Shown here: positions 8,861 to 20,284 of the stretch, piece after piece | Numbering within the stretch: the first letter of the stretch is position 1 | Layout: the number at the start of each line of letters is the position of its first letter | Assembly: GCF_963675165.1 (NCBI RefSeq) | Contig: NC_087377.1 | Coordinates: forward strand, 3,909,899-3,973,898 | Source of the DNA: Halichondria panicea | Taxonomy: Eukaryota; Porifera; Demospongiae; Suberitida; Halichondriidae | Reading direction: 5' to 3' | Length of the DNA: 64,000 bases | Notes under the pieces: model-generated | Databases searched by the model: none | Told to the model about the DNA's origin: nothing | Seen by the model: only the letters and a program-made list of their open reading frames with translations | Made by a program: the position numbers and the translations under genes

Positions 8861-11471
8861 ATGGCTAGCCCCGGAGTAACAAGAGCTGACAGCATGATTG
8901 TACAGGTTAGTACATTATTTAAATAGCTTCTACGCGATGTAGATCTACGTATACATAATTAATATCTACAGAGGGCACATATGAAGTCTCGGCCCCTTCT
9001 GAAGGACCTGGTGAAGGATCTTGACACCCTTATCGCCTGGCAACTGCTCATGATTAAGTTGGGAGTGGAAAAGTTTGAAAACGATAAGATAGAGAAGAAT
9101 TTTCCAAATGATATTGATCGACGAAAACAGGAGGCCTTTGACAAGTGGTTGAGGATGAAACCTGATGCTTGCTGGAAGGATGTTATTGATGCTCTGTATG
9201 AAATGGAGGAGATCACTCTGGCTAGTGGTCTTGCTAGGAAATACGCCTGGGAAGATCCAAGGGTACGTATTTAAATATGCTACCACTTCATTGCTCATTA
9301 AGCTATGCATACATGCAGGTATACGTAAGCAGCAACTACTTAAGTACCTCTAAGGCTGCTCGTGTCACTGCCAGAAAAATTGGTGATATACCTTGTCGAA
9401 AATTTCTTCCTAAACTTTATCATGGACAAGATTACTACACATTAGAAGATGCTTTAGTGCGACCAATTGATAGAAGGTATTACTCACTCCATATAGTGAC
9501 TGAATATATGTATACCGACACACACAAACACACACATGCAGATCAGCAGAAGTCAGGACAACTTTTTTTTCAGATCTTTTGCTCCCTCGACATCCACGCC
9601 CCAACTTTAACAGTCTGGCCAATTTCTTTAGGAGCATTGAAGAAAATAACAGTAAAAGCGACTTCTTGGTTGGGCTGGAAGCAAGGTAACATTTTAAAGT
9701 GCCGTGCATGGTGATGATTATCTAGTATAAGGTAAGACGTACATCATTGCAGGTTTGGACGTATGTATTTGAAACTGTATCCAGAAAATGTACTTCCTGC
9801 TAACTCAACTAGCAAAGAGTGGACGAAATCCAAGTCACTTCGAAAAGCAGCATTCAACACCCAGTAAGAATTGTTATAAGTGTATTTCTATACCTACCTT
9901 ACATGTACTCAGAGTGGAAGAAGCCGATGTTGGGCAACTGTTTGTTGGGAGGGAGCAGCTCGGGAAAAAGATCACTGAAATATCTGTGAAATTCAAAGTG
10001 GAGGGTCAACATGAAGGGAGATACTCGGCAGTCATTGCTACGTATGAAGATGGTGACATGTTTAGCCTGGATGCAGTGTACAGAGAACCAGCCGTTGATA
10101 AGAGAGCAAGATTAAGCATTGCTCTACCAGGATAGTAAGTTTAATTATAATTAATGTCGCAGTCCTCTTCATTTACCTTATAATTATAGCAAGTATGACT
10201 TGAGGATATCTGATTGTATTGAATGCATCTTGCTAGCTGAACATGAGAAAAGTATACCTTATCAGATGGCCGAATCTATTACTAGGTCTTTGTGCAGACT
10301 GTGAGTTTCCTTTTAACATGTTGATAATGTTGATAACCATTGTAAACATTTATACAGTCCCGCTAGAAAGCTTCGTATTATTCTCCACGGATCATCTCGA
10401 AACAAGGAGAGCATTTGGAAAGTCAACTACATTCGACAACGTACTCAAAAGCAGTACAAATGGAAACCAGAGAAAAAGTAAGTCTAAAGTACACAATTTG
10501 TCTATAGTTTGTCTAAAATTATCTACTTCATAATAGGTGGATTTTGGCCCAGTACGATGTTGATGTCTTTGACTATAAAACGAATCGCACTGTGGAAGTG
10601 CACCCACTGAATGAAGGAGTGGACATTACCGAGGACTACTCTAGAAGTGAAGTCGAGGTTTGTTGTGAATGTCTGTTTTTGTACGTCTAGTAATGTGAAT
10701 ATGCATGTGCTTGAACGTAGCAATTGATAGTATATAAAGCATAATTACATTTCTAAGAAACGGTGCTGCATGATACCATTGTGCAGGTGAATGAATAAGC
10801 TACGACATATCCTTTATATTTCTAGTAACATTATTATTAATAGAATAGCCAAAAATGTTAAGTGGTTAATCGGCTAGAGTAATTCAGAAAAAACCAACGA
10901 TTTTAGGCTAAGGTCTGGGACTTTGTCATGCACACGTGTCGTCTATATAGATACGTATATTGGCTATAATAATGAAGGGTTGCACGAAAGATCAATTGTA
11001 TAGCTATATAGTCGTATACAATTATTAGCTGTCTGACCATGCACATGCAAGGTGAAGCCCATTGTATAATTATGGCAGTTATACTGGTCAGACTATAAAT
11101 TATAGGTATATAGCTAAATACCATTATTGCAAATACACGTTCAAATTAAAGAGCGGATCTTTTATATAACAATAATAATTGATCATGCACAGTATAGTAA
11201 CATTATTCCTTACTGTATAATGGCATTACTGTTACAATAATAATTATCCCCGCAGCTTTGGGGTCAAAAGATATATCCAAGTAATGTTAGTGACACTCAC
11301 CCCTCACGAGACAAGTACTACTACATGGAAGGGATTGAGGGAGTGCGACTGCCTGGGGGGGAACTCAGGGAGCCGTACAATTGGACCACTAAGGAACTGT
11401 TGAGAGATTTCGAGGAGTTTCTGGGAGATGCATTCAAGATTGCTCACATCCTTGATGGATCACCTTACTGA
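8861..11471 (+). CDS. DD2: Death-domain protein, apparently intact, 512 aa
   Basis: Exons: 8861-8905, 8972-9262, 9319-9476, 9542-9685, 9753-9863, 9913-10134, 10190-10300, 10358-10477, 10537-10657, 11256-11471 (TGA), total 1539 nt, open throughout. Residues 20-106 form a Death domain with W38, the DKIEKNF turn, W74 in EAFDKWL, W83 in CWKDVIDALY and a final LARKY helix. Residues 113-512 are a conserved region of unknown function with motifs IGDIPCRKFLPKL, SLANFFRSIE, EGRYSAVIATYEDGD, YDLRISDC, QKQYKWKPEKK, WILAQYDVDVFDY and YYYMEGIEGVRLPG. No signal peptide or membrane segment is evident, so it is probably intracellular. Exon 1 lacks 1 nt relative to DD9 and exon 2 lacks 2 nt, which together restore the frame across intron 1. 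Subfamily with DD3 and DD9. Death-domain role in signalling is family knowledge; the pathway is unknown. Confidence 0.85.
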
Positions 11472-11928
11472 ATCATTTTTTGGTTTGTTGATCAACTAAT
11501 TAATTATCTGTAGTCAGTACGGATGTCTCATTCATCTTATCATCGTCTCAATTCAAATCATACTATAGAGGTCAGTACGTAGAGCTTTCATTATGTTTCT
11601 TAAAATGCCACATCGTTATTATTATACAGCTGTTCTGCAATAAATTATGATCCTGAGTGATATACTGCATGATGTGTATTATATAGGTGTACGGTGAAAA
11701 TCCAGCTAGAAAGTATAATTATAGTGCTGATGCATGTGTATTATATAATAAATATAAACTACACATTATTTTTTATGGTGGAAATGCAAGAAGAAGGTCA
11801 CTCAAGAGGCCACACCCACTCAAGAGGGTAAGAAATTGTATTGAAGAGCATAATACGAAAATTAAAACCACAAAAATCAGTGTAGATTCAACGTTACTAT
11901 CCTGAGCTGTACGCATTATAGCCTCGAA

Positions 11929-11970
11929 TCCAGGCCGATTAGTATTTTAATCGGCCTGGTCTCGAGGCTA
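11929..11970. repeat. 42-bp hairpin of the GCCTCGATCCC family
   Basis: TAGCCTCGAATCCAGGCCGA is mirrored, with a small mismatch, by TCGGCCTGGTCTCGAGGCTA across a short AT-rich loop (TTAGTATTTTAA). It shares the termini of the 5347-6431 element and looks like an internally deleted derivative. Confidence 0.65.
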
Positions 11971-12564
11971 TACGAATTATAAAAATGAGTAGTTTATACG
12001 AAAATTTGCACCCACGAAAATTACTATAATTATTATAGGTGATGATTCAGAATAATTTATAAACTGCAACATAATTTTATTTCCCTTCAAGTGGAAATCA
12101 AGAAGTGGTTGTAAAAAAAATGTATGTACACCTGCACAGACTGTATAGCTATATAACATCAATTATCTCTGGAAGTATAATGTGTTACTGGACAACTTTT
12201 TTAAACCGACATTGGCAATTATTAAGCTTTGTGTACTTTTTGGACCATAAAATTATCTGCTAGATTCTTGTGCCAGGATACTACTAAAAATACTTCGAGC
12301 ACTGCAGAGGATGTGTAGATACGTAAGCATCGTTAAAATCTTTCATAAGAATGTTAAGGCCAAAGTATCTACCGACGTTGGTGACGAAGTCTCAGTTTCT
12401 CAGACCTTATAGCCGAAAACCGTTCAGTGGTCTTTCCTCACTCGAACTGATTACCCACTGCAACACTGTTCTATAATTATCTTATGTTGGCATATTTGGA
12501 TATGTTGTAGCTTATTCATTCACCTATACACAAGCAGCACATTTGCTTTCAGTCATTACCGTAG

Positions 12565-12986
12565 TGACAGGGCCTAGGAAAACAACCCTTATGGAGCAAA
12601 CTAATTAGTTGTATTTTATTGCATAATTAAATAAAGCAGTGCTTAAGCTTCAAATTGATTACAATATCACTCACTTTGCACCTTCCTACCCCAAAATATT
12701 TTCGGGTGAAAGGGGGACAGTATTGACCTACCGTTTTGAGAAACTAATGTTCCAAGTTCTATCCGCATACAAGAACAGCATGAAAAAATTCAATGGCTGC
12801 CTTGTAACGGCTATACAAAAAAAATTTTCTGACAAAAAATATTTTTAAAGTTAGAGGAGATATTGAAGTTACTTCTTATGAAATGAAAGAAAACAAAAAT
12901 CCTAAAATAGCTCTAAATATTTTACTTTGTAGTGTATTAAACATTATTAGTTTGCTCCATAAGGGTTGTTTTCCTAGGCCCTGTCA
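12565..12986. mobile_element. 422-bp TIR element (TGACAGGGCCTAGG)
   Basis: TGACAGGGCCTAGGAAAACA plus about 20 more bases at the left are exactly complementary to the right end finishing CCTAGGCCCTGTCA. The interior holds a 69-codon ORF (12639-12848) with no recognisable motif, so the element is probably non-autonomous. Confidence 0.75.
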
Positions 12987-13180
12987 CATATTACTAGAAT
13001 ATTTTGCTGGTGAAAAACTTTTGCGAATGAGCCAAATCAGCAGAAAATTTAACCCTTTGCGATCTAACTATTGCGTTCTGGCAAGGATCGTGTAAATTTT
13101 GCGGATTTTATTGTTACGAATTGATCGACCATCGCAAAGTTCGCAAATGTTTGATGCTCGCAATAATACGGTATTTTATC
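12987..13180 (+). repeat. Dispersed repeat, + orientation
   Basis: Matches the reverse complement of 2685-2895 (ACTAGAATATTTTGCTGGTG and further blocks). It directly abuts the TIR element at 12565-12986, so either it was hit by that element or the two travelled together. Confidence 0.5.
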
Positions 13181-13447
13181 GTTCTAAGTACATATTATAC
13201 TCACTCTATAGGCTGCAAGTGAGTACGTTATTGATTAACGGATTAGAGTTATGCTCTCGTCTGATTTCTTGTTCCCACGCTTATTTGTGTTTTCCCGGCC
13301 AAACCTAGCAATTTTTCACATTGCATTCTAGTCGAATAGATTATAGGTATGCATGCAGTATATAATGTACTGCATGCATAATCATTATACAGTGTTGCAT
13401 TTACTGCAGGGTAACTCAGCTATTGTGTTGAGCTAACAGCTCATGAG

Positions 13448-13484
13448 CCCCACCCACACTTCCTTGTTGATGTCAAGTCAGCAC
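13448..13484 (+). promoter_or_regulatory. Conserved upstream block of DD3
   Basis: Same CCCCACCCACACTTCCTTG / GATGTCAAGTCAGCAC block as DD2 and DD9, about 96 bp before the ATG at 13581. Function as promoter element is inferred from conservation and position. Confidence 0.45.
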
Positions 13485-15280
13485 AGTTGTAAACACTGAT
13501 GAGGTAATAGTTAGCACTGGCTATTTAGCAATTAATTATATACCATTTGTAATACCATAGAGTAATTTCATTCTAGACACATGGCTAGCCCTCAAGTAAC
13601 AAAAGCTGCCAGCACTGATGGTAGGTCTACAGGTTGGTAAATTTTTAATCTATAGATCTACGTATAATTATCTGCTTTTAATATTCAAAGATGGAGCACA
13701 TATGAAGTCTCGGCCCCTTCTGAAGGATCTGGTGAAGGATCTTAACTCTATTGTCAATTGGCAACTGCTCATGATCAATTTGGGAGTGAAAAAGTTTGAA
13801 AACGATAAAATAGAAAGTAACTTCCGGTGCGATATTGATCGACAAAAACAAGAGGCCTTTGACAAGTGGTTGAGGATGAAACCTGATGCTTGCTGGAAGG
13901 ATGTCACTGATGCTCTGTATGAAATGGAGGAGATCACTCTAGCTAGTAGTCTTGCTAGGAAATATGACTGGGAAGATCCAAGGGTACGTTATTCAATTGT
14001 TTATTAATATGCTACCGCTTCAATTGCTATACTTTTGTTGTTGCATACATACAGGTATACGTAAGCAGCAACTACTTAAGTACCTCTAAGGCTGCTCACG
14101 TTACTGCCAGGAAAATTGGTGATATACCTTGTCGAAGATTTCTTCCTAAACTTGATCTTGGACTAGATTACTACACTTTAGAAGATGCTTTAGTGCGACC
14201 AATTAATAGAAGGTATTACTCACTCCATATAGTGACTGAATATAATGTATGCCGACACACACATGCACACACATGCAGATCAGCAGCAGTCAGGACAACT
14301 TATTTTTCAGATCTTTTACTCCGTCGACATCCACGCCCCAACTGTTACAGTCTGGCCGATTTCTTTAGGAGCATTGAAGGAGATAACAGTAAAAGCGACT
14401 TCAGAGTTGGGCTGGAAGCAAGGTAACATATTAAAGTGCCATGGTGATGATTTTCTATAGATAAGAAACATTTTACATCATTGAAGGTTTGGACATTTGT
14501 ACTTGAAACTGAATCCAGAAAATGTACTTCCTGCTAACTCAACTAGCCAGGAGTGGATAAAATCCAAGTCATTTCAAAAAGCAGCATTCAACACCCAGTA
14601 AGATGCTATTGGTAGTGTATTTCTCACCTTACATGTACTCAGAGTGGAAGAAGCCGATGTTGGGCAACTGTTTGTTGGGAGGGAGCAGCTCGGGAAAGAG
14701 GTCACTAAAATATCTGTGAAATTCAAAGTGGAGGGTCAACATGAAGGGAGATACTCGGCAGTCATTGCTACGTATGAAGATGGTGACATGTTTTACCTGG
14801 ATGCAGTGTACAGAGAACCAGCCATTGAGAATAGAGCAAGGTTAAGCATTGCTCTACCAGGATAGTAAGTTTAATTATAATTGATGTCGCAGTCCTCTTA
14901 ATTTCCCTTAAATATAATAGCAAGTATGACTTGAGGATATCTGATTGTACTGAATGCATCTTGCTAGCCGAGCATGAGAACAGTATACCCTATCAGATGG
15001 CTGAAACTATTACTAGTTCTTTGTGCAGACTGTGAGTTGCCTTCTAACACGTTGATAATGTTGATAATGTTGATAATCACCTATTTTAAACATTTATACA
15101 TGCAGTCCCGCTAGAAAGCTTCGTATTATTCTCCACGGATCATCTCGAAACAAGCGGAGTATTTGGAAAGTCAACTACATTTGACAGCGTATTCAAAGGC
15201 AGTACAAATGGAAACCAGAGAAAAAGTAAGTCTAAAGTACACAATTTGTGCTATAATTATGTTATAGTTGTGACACACAT

Positions 15281-15395
15281 GCACGAGTGCCACATGGGAT
15301 ATATTGGCTCAGTAGTGACATAGGCCCGAGGGCCGCAGGCCTCGAGGGCAAAGGCACTACTGAGCCAATATATCCAATGTGCGCACGAGTGAGCT
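15281..15395. repeat. Hairpin, arms ATATATTGGCTCAGTAGTG
   Basis: ATATATTGGCTCAGTAGTG at about 15299 is mirrored by CACTACTGAGCCAATATAT at about 15355. Between them is a GC-rich stretch (GGCCCGAGGGCCGCAGGCC). Outer sequence GCACGAGTG recurs on both sides. It lies in DD3 intron 8. Confidence 0.65.
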
Positions 15396-15625
15396 GTGTA
15401 ACAACTGATTTGTTGCATTCCTTGTGCATTCCTTTCCGTGTACATCACTCCTTTTATAGGATAACTAGTTTCAACTACTTGTGGTGGCTGTGGAATGCAC
15501 CAGACGCATAAAAACATTTTCTGCCTACCACTGAATCTGTTTAACAGTGTTATACTATAAAAGGGACCGTTTCAGGTTACTGGGTGGAGGGTGGGCTTTA
15601 GGTAACTTCAGCCACCATACTATGC

Positions 15626-15728
15626 CAGTATCTAGATAGTGGCACAGTTCAAGGCTTGACCTATTCCAGTATCTAGATAGTGGTACAGTCAAGGTATCTA
15701 GATAGTGGTACAGTTCAAGGCTTGACCT
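15626..15728. repeat. Tandem repeat, unit about 30-45 bp (TATCTAGATAGTGG)
   Basis: GTATCTAGATAGTGG[CT]ACAG occurs three times, twice followed by TTCAAGGCTTGACCT. It lies in DD3 intron 8 and is absent from the same intron in DD2 and DD9. Confidence 0.65.
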
Positions 15729-16436
15729 GTGCCATATGGCAGATATTGGCACAGTGTTTCCTTTGATCTGCCCACTCAAAATGCAACAAGCACTGATAAG
15801 TTTTGTCCATGCCAAAATATATCCACCTCATAATAGGTGGATTTTGGCACAGTACGATGTTGATGTCTTTGACTATAAAACGAATCGCACTGTGGAAGTG
15901 TACCCACTGAATGAAGGAGTGGACATTACCGAAGCGGACTACTCTAGAAGTGAAGTCGAGGTTTGTTGCGTGAATATTCTGTTTTTGTACGTCCAATTTA
16001 TATTAATGTGTATATGTGTTTGAACGTAGTTGTTATGTGTAAAGCATAATAATTACATTACTAAGAAATTGTGCTGATATCAGTGTGCAGGTGAATGAAT
16101 AAGCTACAACATAATTATATCAGTCTGAGAAGAAAATAGCTGTATGACAAACCTACACAGTTCTGTCTCTATCTAGCTAGCTATATAGCTCTGCATGTGT
16201 ATGATTTTTAGGATATTTTCTCTGATGAATCCAGTATTATAGGAAATTTTACGGCATGCGCAAGCAGGTCTTCTTTTCTATGAAGGCCGGTGAAGGAGGC
16301 TACTATAAGTGCTGCTAACGCTTACGATATTCACTATTAATTTTAGTAGCAATTAATGCAGGGATGCAACAAATAGGGTAAAGTAATATAAACATTTTAA
16401 ACACACGCATACGTTATAATAGCTACAACATAATAT

Positions 16437-16668
16437 CAAGGGCGTATAAAAGAAGAGAGGGCATGCATGCATGCATGGAACAGCAAATGATCAAATGTGG
16501 GCGGATAAATGTGCATGACTGCATGTGCATGAAATACTAAAAAATAGAAATTTCTATTTTTAGCACTTTATGCAAATGCACATATTCATTCGCCCACGTT
16601 TGAACTCTGCTATAGCTACTTGTACTGATAGTGGAGTTGCATGCCCTCTCTTCTTTTATACGCCCTTG
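16437..16668. mobile_element. CAAGGG MITE, second copy
   Basis: CAAGGGCGTATAAAAGAAGA at the left and the complement at the right, with the same interior (TTTTTAGCACTTTATGCAAA) as 3814-3995. The flanks are AT-rich and a clean target duplication is not visible. It lies in DD3 intron 9. Confidence 0.75.
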
Positions 16669-17644
16669 ATATTATAGTATACAATGAACATAAATTATAC
16701 ACTATAGTACAGTCAAATTCGTTGTGGCTAACAAGATTATTCTATTCTGTGGTTGCACGTGGAAAAAAGAAAAATTTGTAAATTCAAGAATGTTCGACAT
16801 TTGTATAGGGCACCATGCAGGGAGAAACAATCAAACGCGTTATCAGCCACACATGTACAGAGCACTTAACCACTTTGACACTTCCGCAACACTGTGCATG
16901 ATAAAGACGCTCCCCATGCATCCCCTCATAATTATGCTCCTGCATGGTATACTGTCTATTGGAGTTGCATACTCTTTTTTGATGCTATAATTACACAGTA
17001 ACATGCATGCACTATTCATTACCATAATTATTATCATACAATGGAATTACTGTTACAATATCCCGGCAGCTTTGGGGTCAAAAGATATATCCAAGAAATG
17101 TTAGTGACACCCACCCCTCACGAGATAAGTACAGCTACTACATGGAAGGGGTTGAGGGAGTGCGACTGCCTGGGGGGGAACTCAGGGAGCCATACAATTG
17201 GACCACTGAGGAACTGTTGAAAGATTTCGAGGAGTTTCTGGGAGATGCATTCAAGATTGCTCACATCCTCGATGGGTCACCTTACTAAACTAAAATGCTT
17301 TCTTTCTTAGTTTGTTGAATATTGAATTCTATATAGTTATATAGCTGTTGTAAGTTAGACCACAAATCATATATTCTCGGTTCAAAGTATATACAGTCAG
17401 TAAAATAATTATCTCTTTTGTAATGATATCCTGTCAGAGTTTTCAAAGCCGGTGCATGGTGGTTATTTAATTTTCAATCCTCATTCTCACAAATTTGCCT
17501 CTTTTATTGCCACTGTAATAGCTCAAACTGTTCTTAGACTTATAGATTTGCGTTCTTTATATATATGCTATACCTCACAGGCCTAGCAGATCCATCGAAA
17601 CTACAACTGACACGTTAGATAATATATAGTGGGAATAGACTCAG

Positions 17645-17794
17645 ATGCCCTTGGTGCCGAACTCAATGTACAATAATGGCTTTGAGAAATCTGGATTGGG
17701 CGATAAACTGGAAGGTGAAGAATTGATGTTGCACCTGAAAGAGTCAAATTTTAAGCTTACGAAAAAAGTGAACTATTATCGCAAAGAAAGTAAA
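17645..17794 (+). other. Possible orphan exon, 50 codons
   Basis: An open stretch preceded by CTCAG and followed by GTATTT, in phase 0 on the right, encodes a charged, helical-looking peptide (ELMLHLKESNFKLTKKV and NYYRKESK). No partner exon with matching frame was found nearby. It could be a relic or a chance ORF. Confidence 0.2.
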
Positions 17795-17918
17795 GTATTT
17801 CTTATAATCTCTATTAGCAGGTCATAATTATACACTCCTGCTATTATGTTATAAATTTTTACACGGGAAGCCACATAGTTGCAAGACGCCCACTCAAAGC
17901 AAGCTGAGCTCGATCAGT

Positions 17919-17980
17919 CCCCACCCACACTTCCTTGCAGCTTAAAAGGCATTGTGCAGTCAGCACAAACATTGTAAACA
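17919..17980 (+). promoter_or_regulatory. Conserved upstream block of DD4
   Basis: CCCCACCCACACTTCCTTG, then CAGTCAGCACAAACATTGTA, about 30-90 bp before the ATG at 18011. It shares the GTCAGCACAAACATTGTAAA part with DD11, consistent with DD4 and DD11 being a subfamily. Confidence 0.45.
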
Positions 17981-18010
17981 AACTTGACTAGTAGAAGAGT
18001 CTATAATCGA

Positions 18011-20284
18011 ATGGCTAGCTATCAGGGCGTAACAAGAGCTGTTAGCAGTGGTCATGAAGGTTGGTACATCTTGTATATCTTCATTACATCAGTTTTTGTG
18101 TAGTCTGTGGGTTATTTACTGTGGCTAAAATATTCAGAGAAGCCACATACGAAGTCAAGGCCTACGCTGAAGGATCTGATGAAGGAACTTGACCCAATTA
18201 ATAAGTGGCAACTGCTCATGATTAATTTGGGAGTGAAGAAGTCTGAAAATGATAAAATTGAAATTAATTTCCGGTGTGATATTGATCGGCAAAAACAGGA
18301 GGCTTTTGACAAATGGTTGAGGATGAAACCTTATGCTTGCTGGAAGAATGTCATTGATGCTCTGTATGAAATGGAGGAGATCACTCTAGCTAGTAGTCTT
18401 GCTAGGAAGTACGCCTGGGAAGATCCAAGGGTACGTATTATATGCATGTACAATTAATAATTATACTGCCATGCATGCATAACATTTTACACGCAGGTAT
18501 CTGTAAGCCGCAACTTCTTGAGTGCCACTATTGATGCTTGTATCACTGCCAGGAAAATTGGTGATATACCGTGTAGAAGATTTCTTCCTAAACTTCGTCC
18601 TGGGCTAGAATACTACACTCTGAGAGATGAATCGATACACTGGCAACCAAAAATTGACGAAAGGTATTACTATTGTGATATTGAAGGTATTGCACTGCAT
18701 CATTCTGTTACCCTTGCACATGCCTGCACACACAGATCAGCAGCAGCAAGGGCAGCTCATTTCTCACGTATCATACTGACTCCACATCCCCACAATCTGG
18801 CCAGTTTCTTTAAGAGCATCGAAAATAGTACAGTAAGGGTGACTTCAAAGTTGGACTTGAAGCAAGGTGAAATTGCAAACGTTTATTTGTGAGTGCTGCT
18901 GATCTAAAAAAAGAACTTGACTTTTCAGGTTTGGACATATGTACTTGAAAATGAACCCAGAACAAAGTGTACTTCACGCAAACGCAGCTAGATCTAGACA
19001 GGAATGGATAAAATCCAAAATGCTTTCAAAAATGACTTTCAACACTGAGTAAGATGCAAAATTTAATAGCTATAATATACATGCATTTTGACTGTTTATC
19101 CAATTCTCCGTGCTTAAAATTATTGCTTACTTTTCTCAGAGTGGAAGACGCTGATGTTGGGCAATTGTTCACTGGGATGGAGCAACTTGGGAAAGAGGTC
19201 ACCAGAATTACCTTGAAGTTCAAAGTGGAGGGTCAAGATGAAGGAATCTACTCAGCTGTCATTTCAACGTATGAAGATGGTGATATGTTCTGCTTGGATG
19301 CTGTGTACAGAGACACAGACACGAAGAATAAAGCAAGATTAAATTTTGCTTTACCAGGACTGTAAGTCAACAATAATTATTAATTTTACGCTTGTTTTCA
19401 CTCTGTCTCTTTAGAAAGTATGATTTGAGGATGTCAGAATGTTCCGACTGCATCTTGTTGGCTGAACACCAAAACAGTAATCCATATCAGATGGCCCGAA
19501 CCATTACTGATACTTTATGCAGACTGTGAGTTGCCCTGTTATTATTTAGTTTGAATTATTCTGATTTGCTACTATATATAATTTCCACAGTCCTTGTAGA
19601 AGACTTCGCGTCATTCTCCATGGATTATCTCTAAACAAGGAATTTCAAAGCTCTTGGAAAGTCAAGTACATTCGACAGCGTGTTCAAAAGCAGTACAAAT
19701 GGAAACCAGAGAAAAAGTATAATAGTCTAAAGTTCACAGTTTGTGTTTTATTGTGTGCAATATACACTGTACACGTCAATATACAGGTGGATTCTGGCCC
19801 GGTATGATGTTGATGTCCTTGACTATGACACAAAGCAAGCTGTTGTTGACTCTGCCCCACTGAATAAAAGAGTAGACATTGAGTTTGACTACTCAAGAAA
19901 GGAAGTCGAAGTATGTTGTGAATGCCTGCTTGCCTATATATATATATATACCAGCTATATATATAGTTGTAATGTATATTACAATTTAGAGATACTGATG
20001 CGTAGTGTACACATGCAGTAAACATAACAACAATTTGCACTATGCCATAATTTATGTATTCCCGGCAGCTTTGGGGCCAGAACATATTCCCAAAAAATGT
20101 TAGTGACACTCACCCCTCACGAGACAAGTATTTCTACATGGAAGGGATTGAGGGAGTGCAGCTACCTGGGGGGGAACTCAGGGAGCCGTACAATTGGACC
20201 ACTGAGGAACTGTTGAGAGATTTTGAGGAATTTCTTGGAGATGCATTCAAGATTGCTCACATCCTTGATGGGTCACCTTACTAA
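18011..20284 (+). pseudogene. DD4: Death-domain family gene with frameshift in exon 4
   Basis: Exons: 18011-18059, 18138-18430, 18497-18663, 18736-18866, 18929-19048, 19140-19361, 19415-19525, 19591-19716, 19787-19910, 20069-20284 (TAA). Exon 4 is 131 nt, one short: AATAGTACAGTAAGG where other copies read AATAGTAACAGTAAGG. The shifted frame meets TGA at 18946-18948 in exon 5, leaving the Death domain and about 50-100 residues. Everything downstream is otherwise open, including the FALPGL, RYDVDVLDYDTKQ and KIAHILDGSPY blocks, so the lesion is recent or is an assembly error. Exon 4 is flanked by phase-2 introns, so its removal would restore the frame. Compact introns and no large insertions. 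Closest relative in the window is DD11 (shared YRDTDTKNKARLN). Confidence 0.75.

Larger units (their letters stand above)
11472..13580. other. Spacer DD2-DD3, repeat-rich
   Basis: No gene is seen. It contains the 42-bp GCCTCGAA hairpin (11929-11970), a 422-bp TIR element (12565-12986) and the dispersed repeat at 12987-13180. The block around 12370-12480 (CCGTTCAGTGGTCTTTCCTC) matches the spacers before DD2 and DD9, so the unit duplicated with its upstream region. Small ORFs here are not supported. Confidence 0.55.
13581..17288 (+). pseudogene. DD3: Death-domain family gene with nonsense codon in exon 8
   Basis: Exons: 13581-13632, 13691-13983, 14055-14212, 14279-14422, 14487-14597, 14643-14864, 14921-15031, 15106-15225, 15837-15960, 17070-17288 (TAA). 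All exons and junctions are in frame (518 codons) except one TGA at 15182-15184, where DD2 and DD9 have CGA in YIRQ. That cuts the product to 389 aa and removes the WILAQYDVDVFDY and YYMEG blocks. Exon 10 has one extra codon (DKYSYYMEG). Because the lesion is in exon 8, which is 120 nt and flanked by phase-2 introns, skipping it would restore a frame. CGA to TGA is a typical CpG transition. Intron 8 has a hairpin and a tandem repeat; intron 9 (1.1 kb) has a MITE. It may still make a truncated Death-domain protein. Confidence 0.8.
17289..18010. other. Spacer DD3-DD4
   Basis: Contains a possible relic exon at 17645-17794 (own entry) and the DD4 upstream block. The segment around 17865-17905 (TTGCAAGACGCCCACTCAAA) is shared with the spacer before DD12 (about 62310). 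Nothing else is recognised. Confidence 0.5.

Noticed and set aside
8966-9310. Minus-strand ORFs opposite the Death-domain exons of most copies
   Set aside because: They are shadows of the conserved + strand exon 2; the + frame has the recognisable domain, phases and splice sites.
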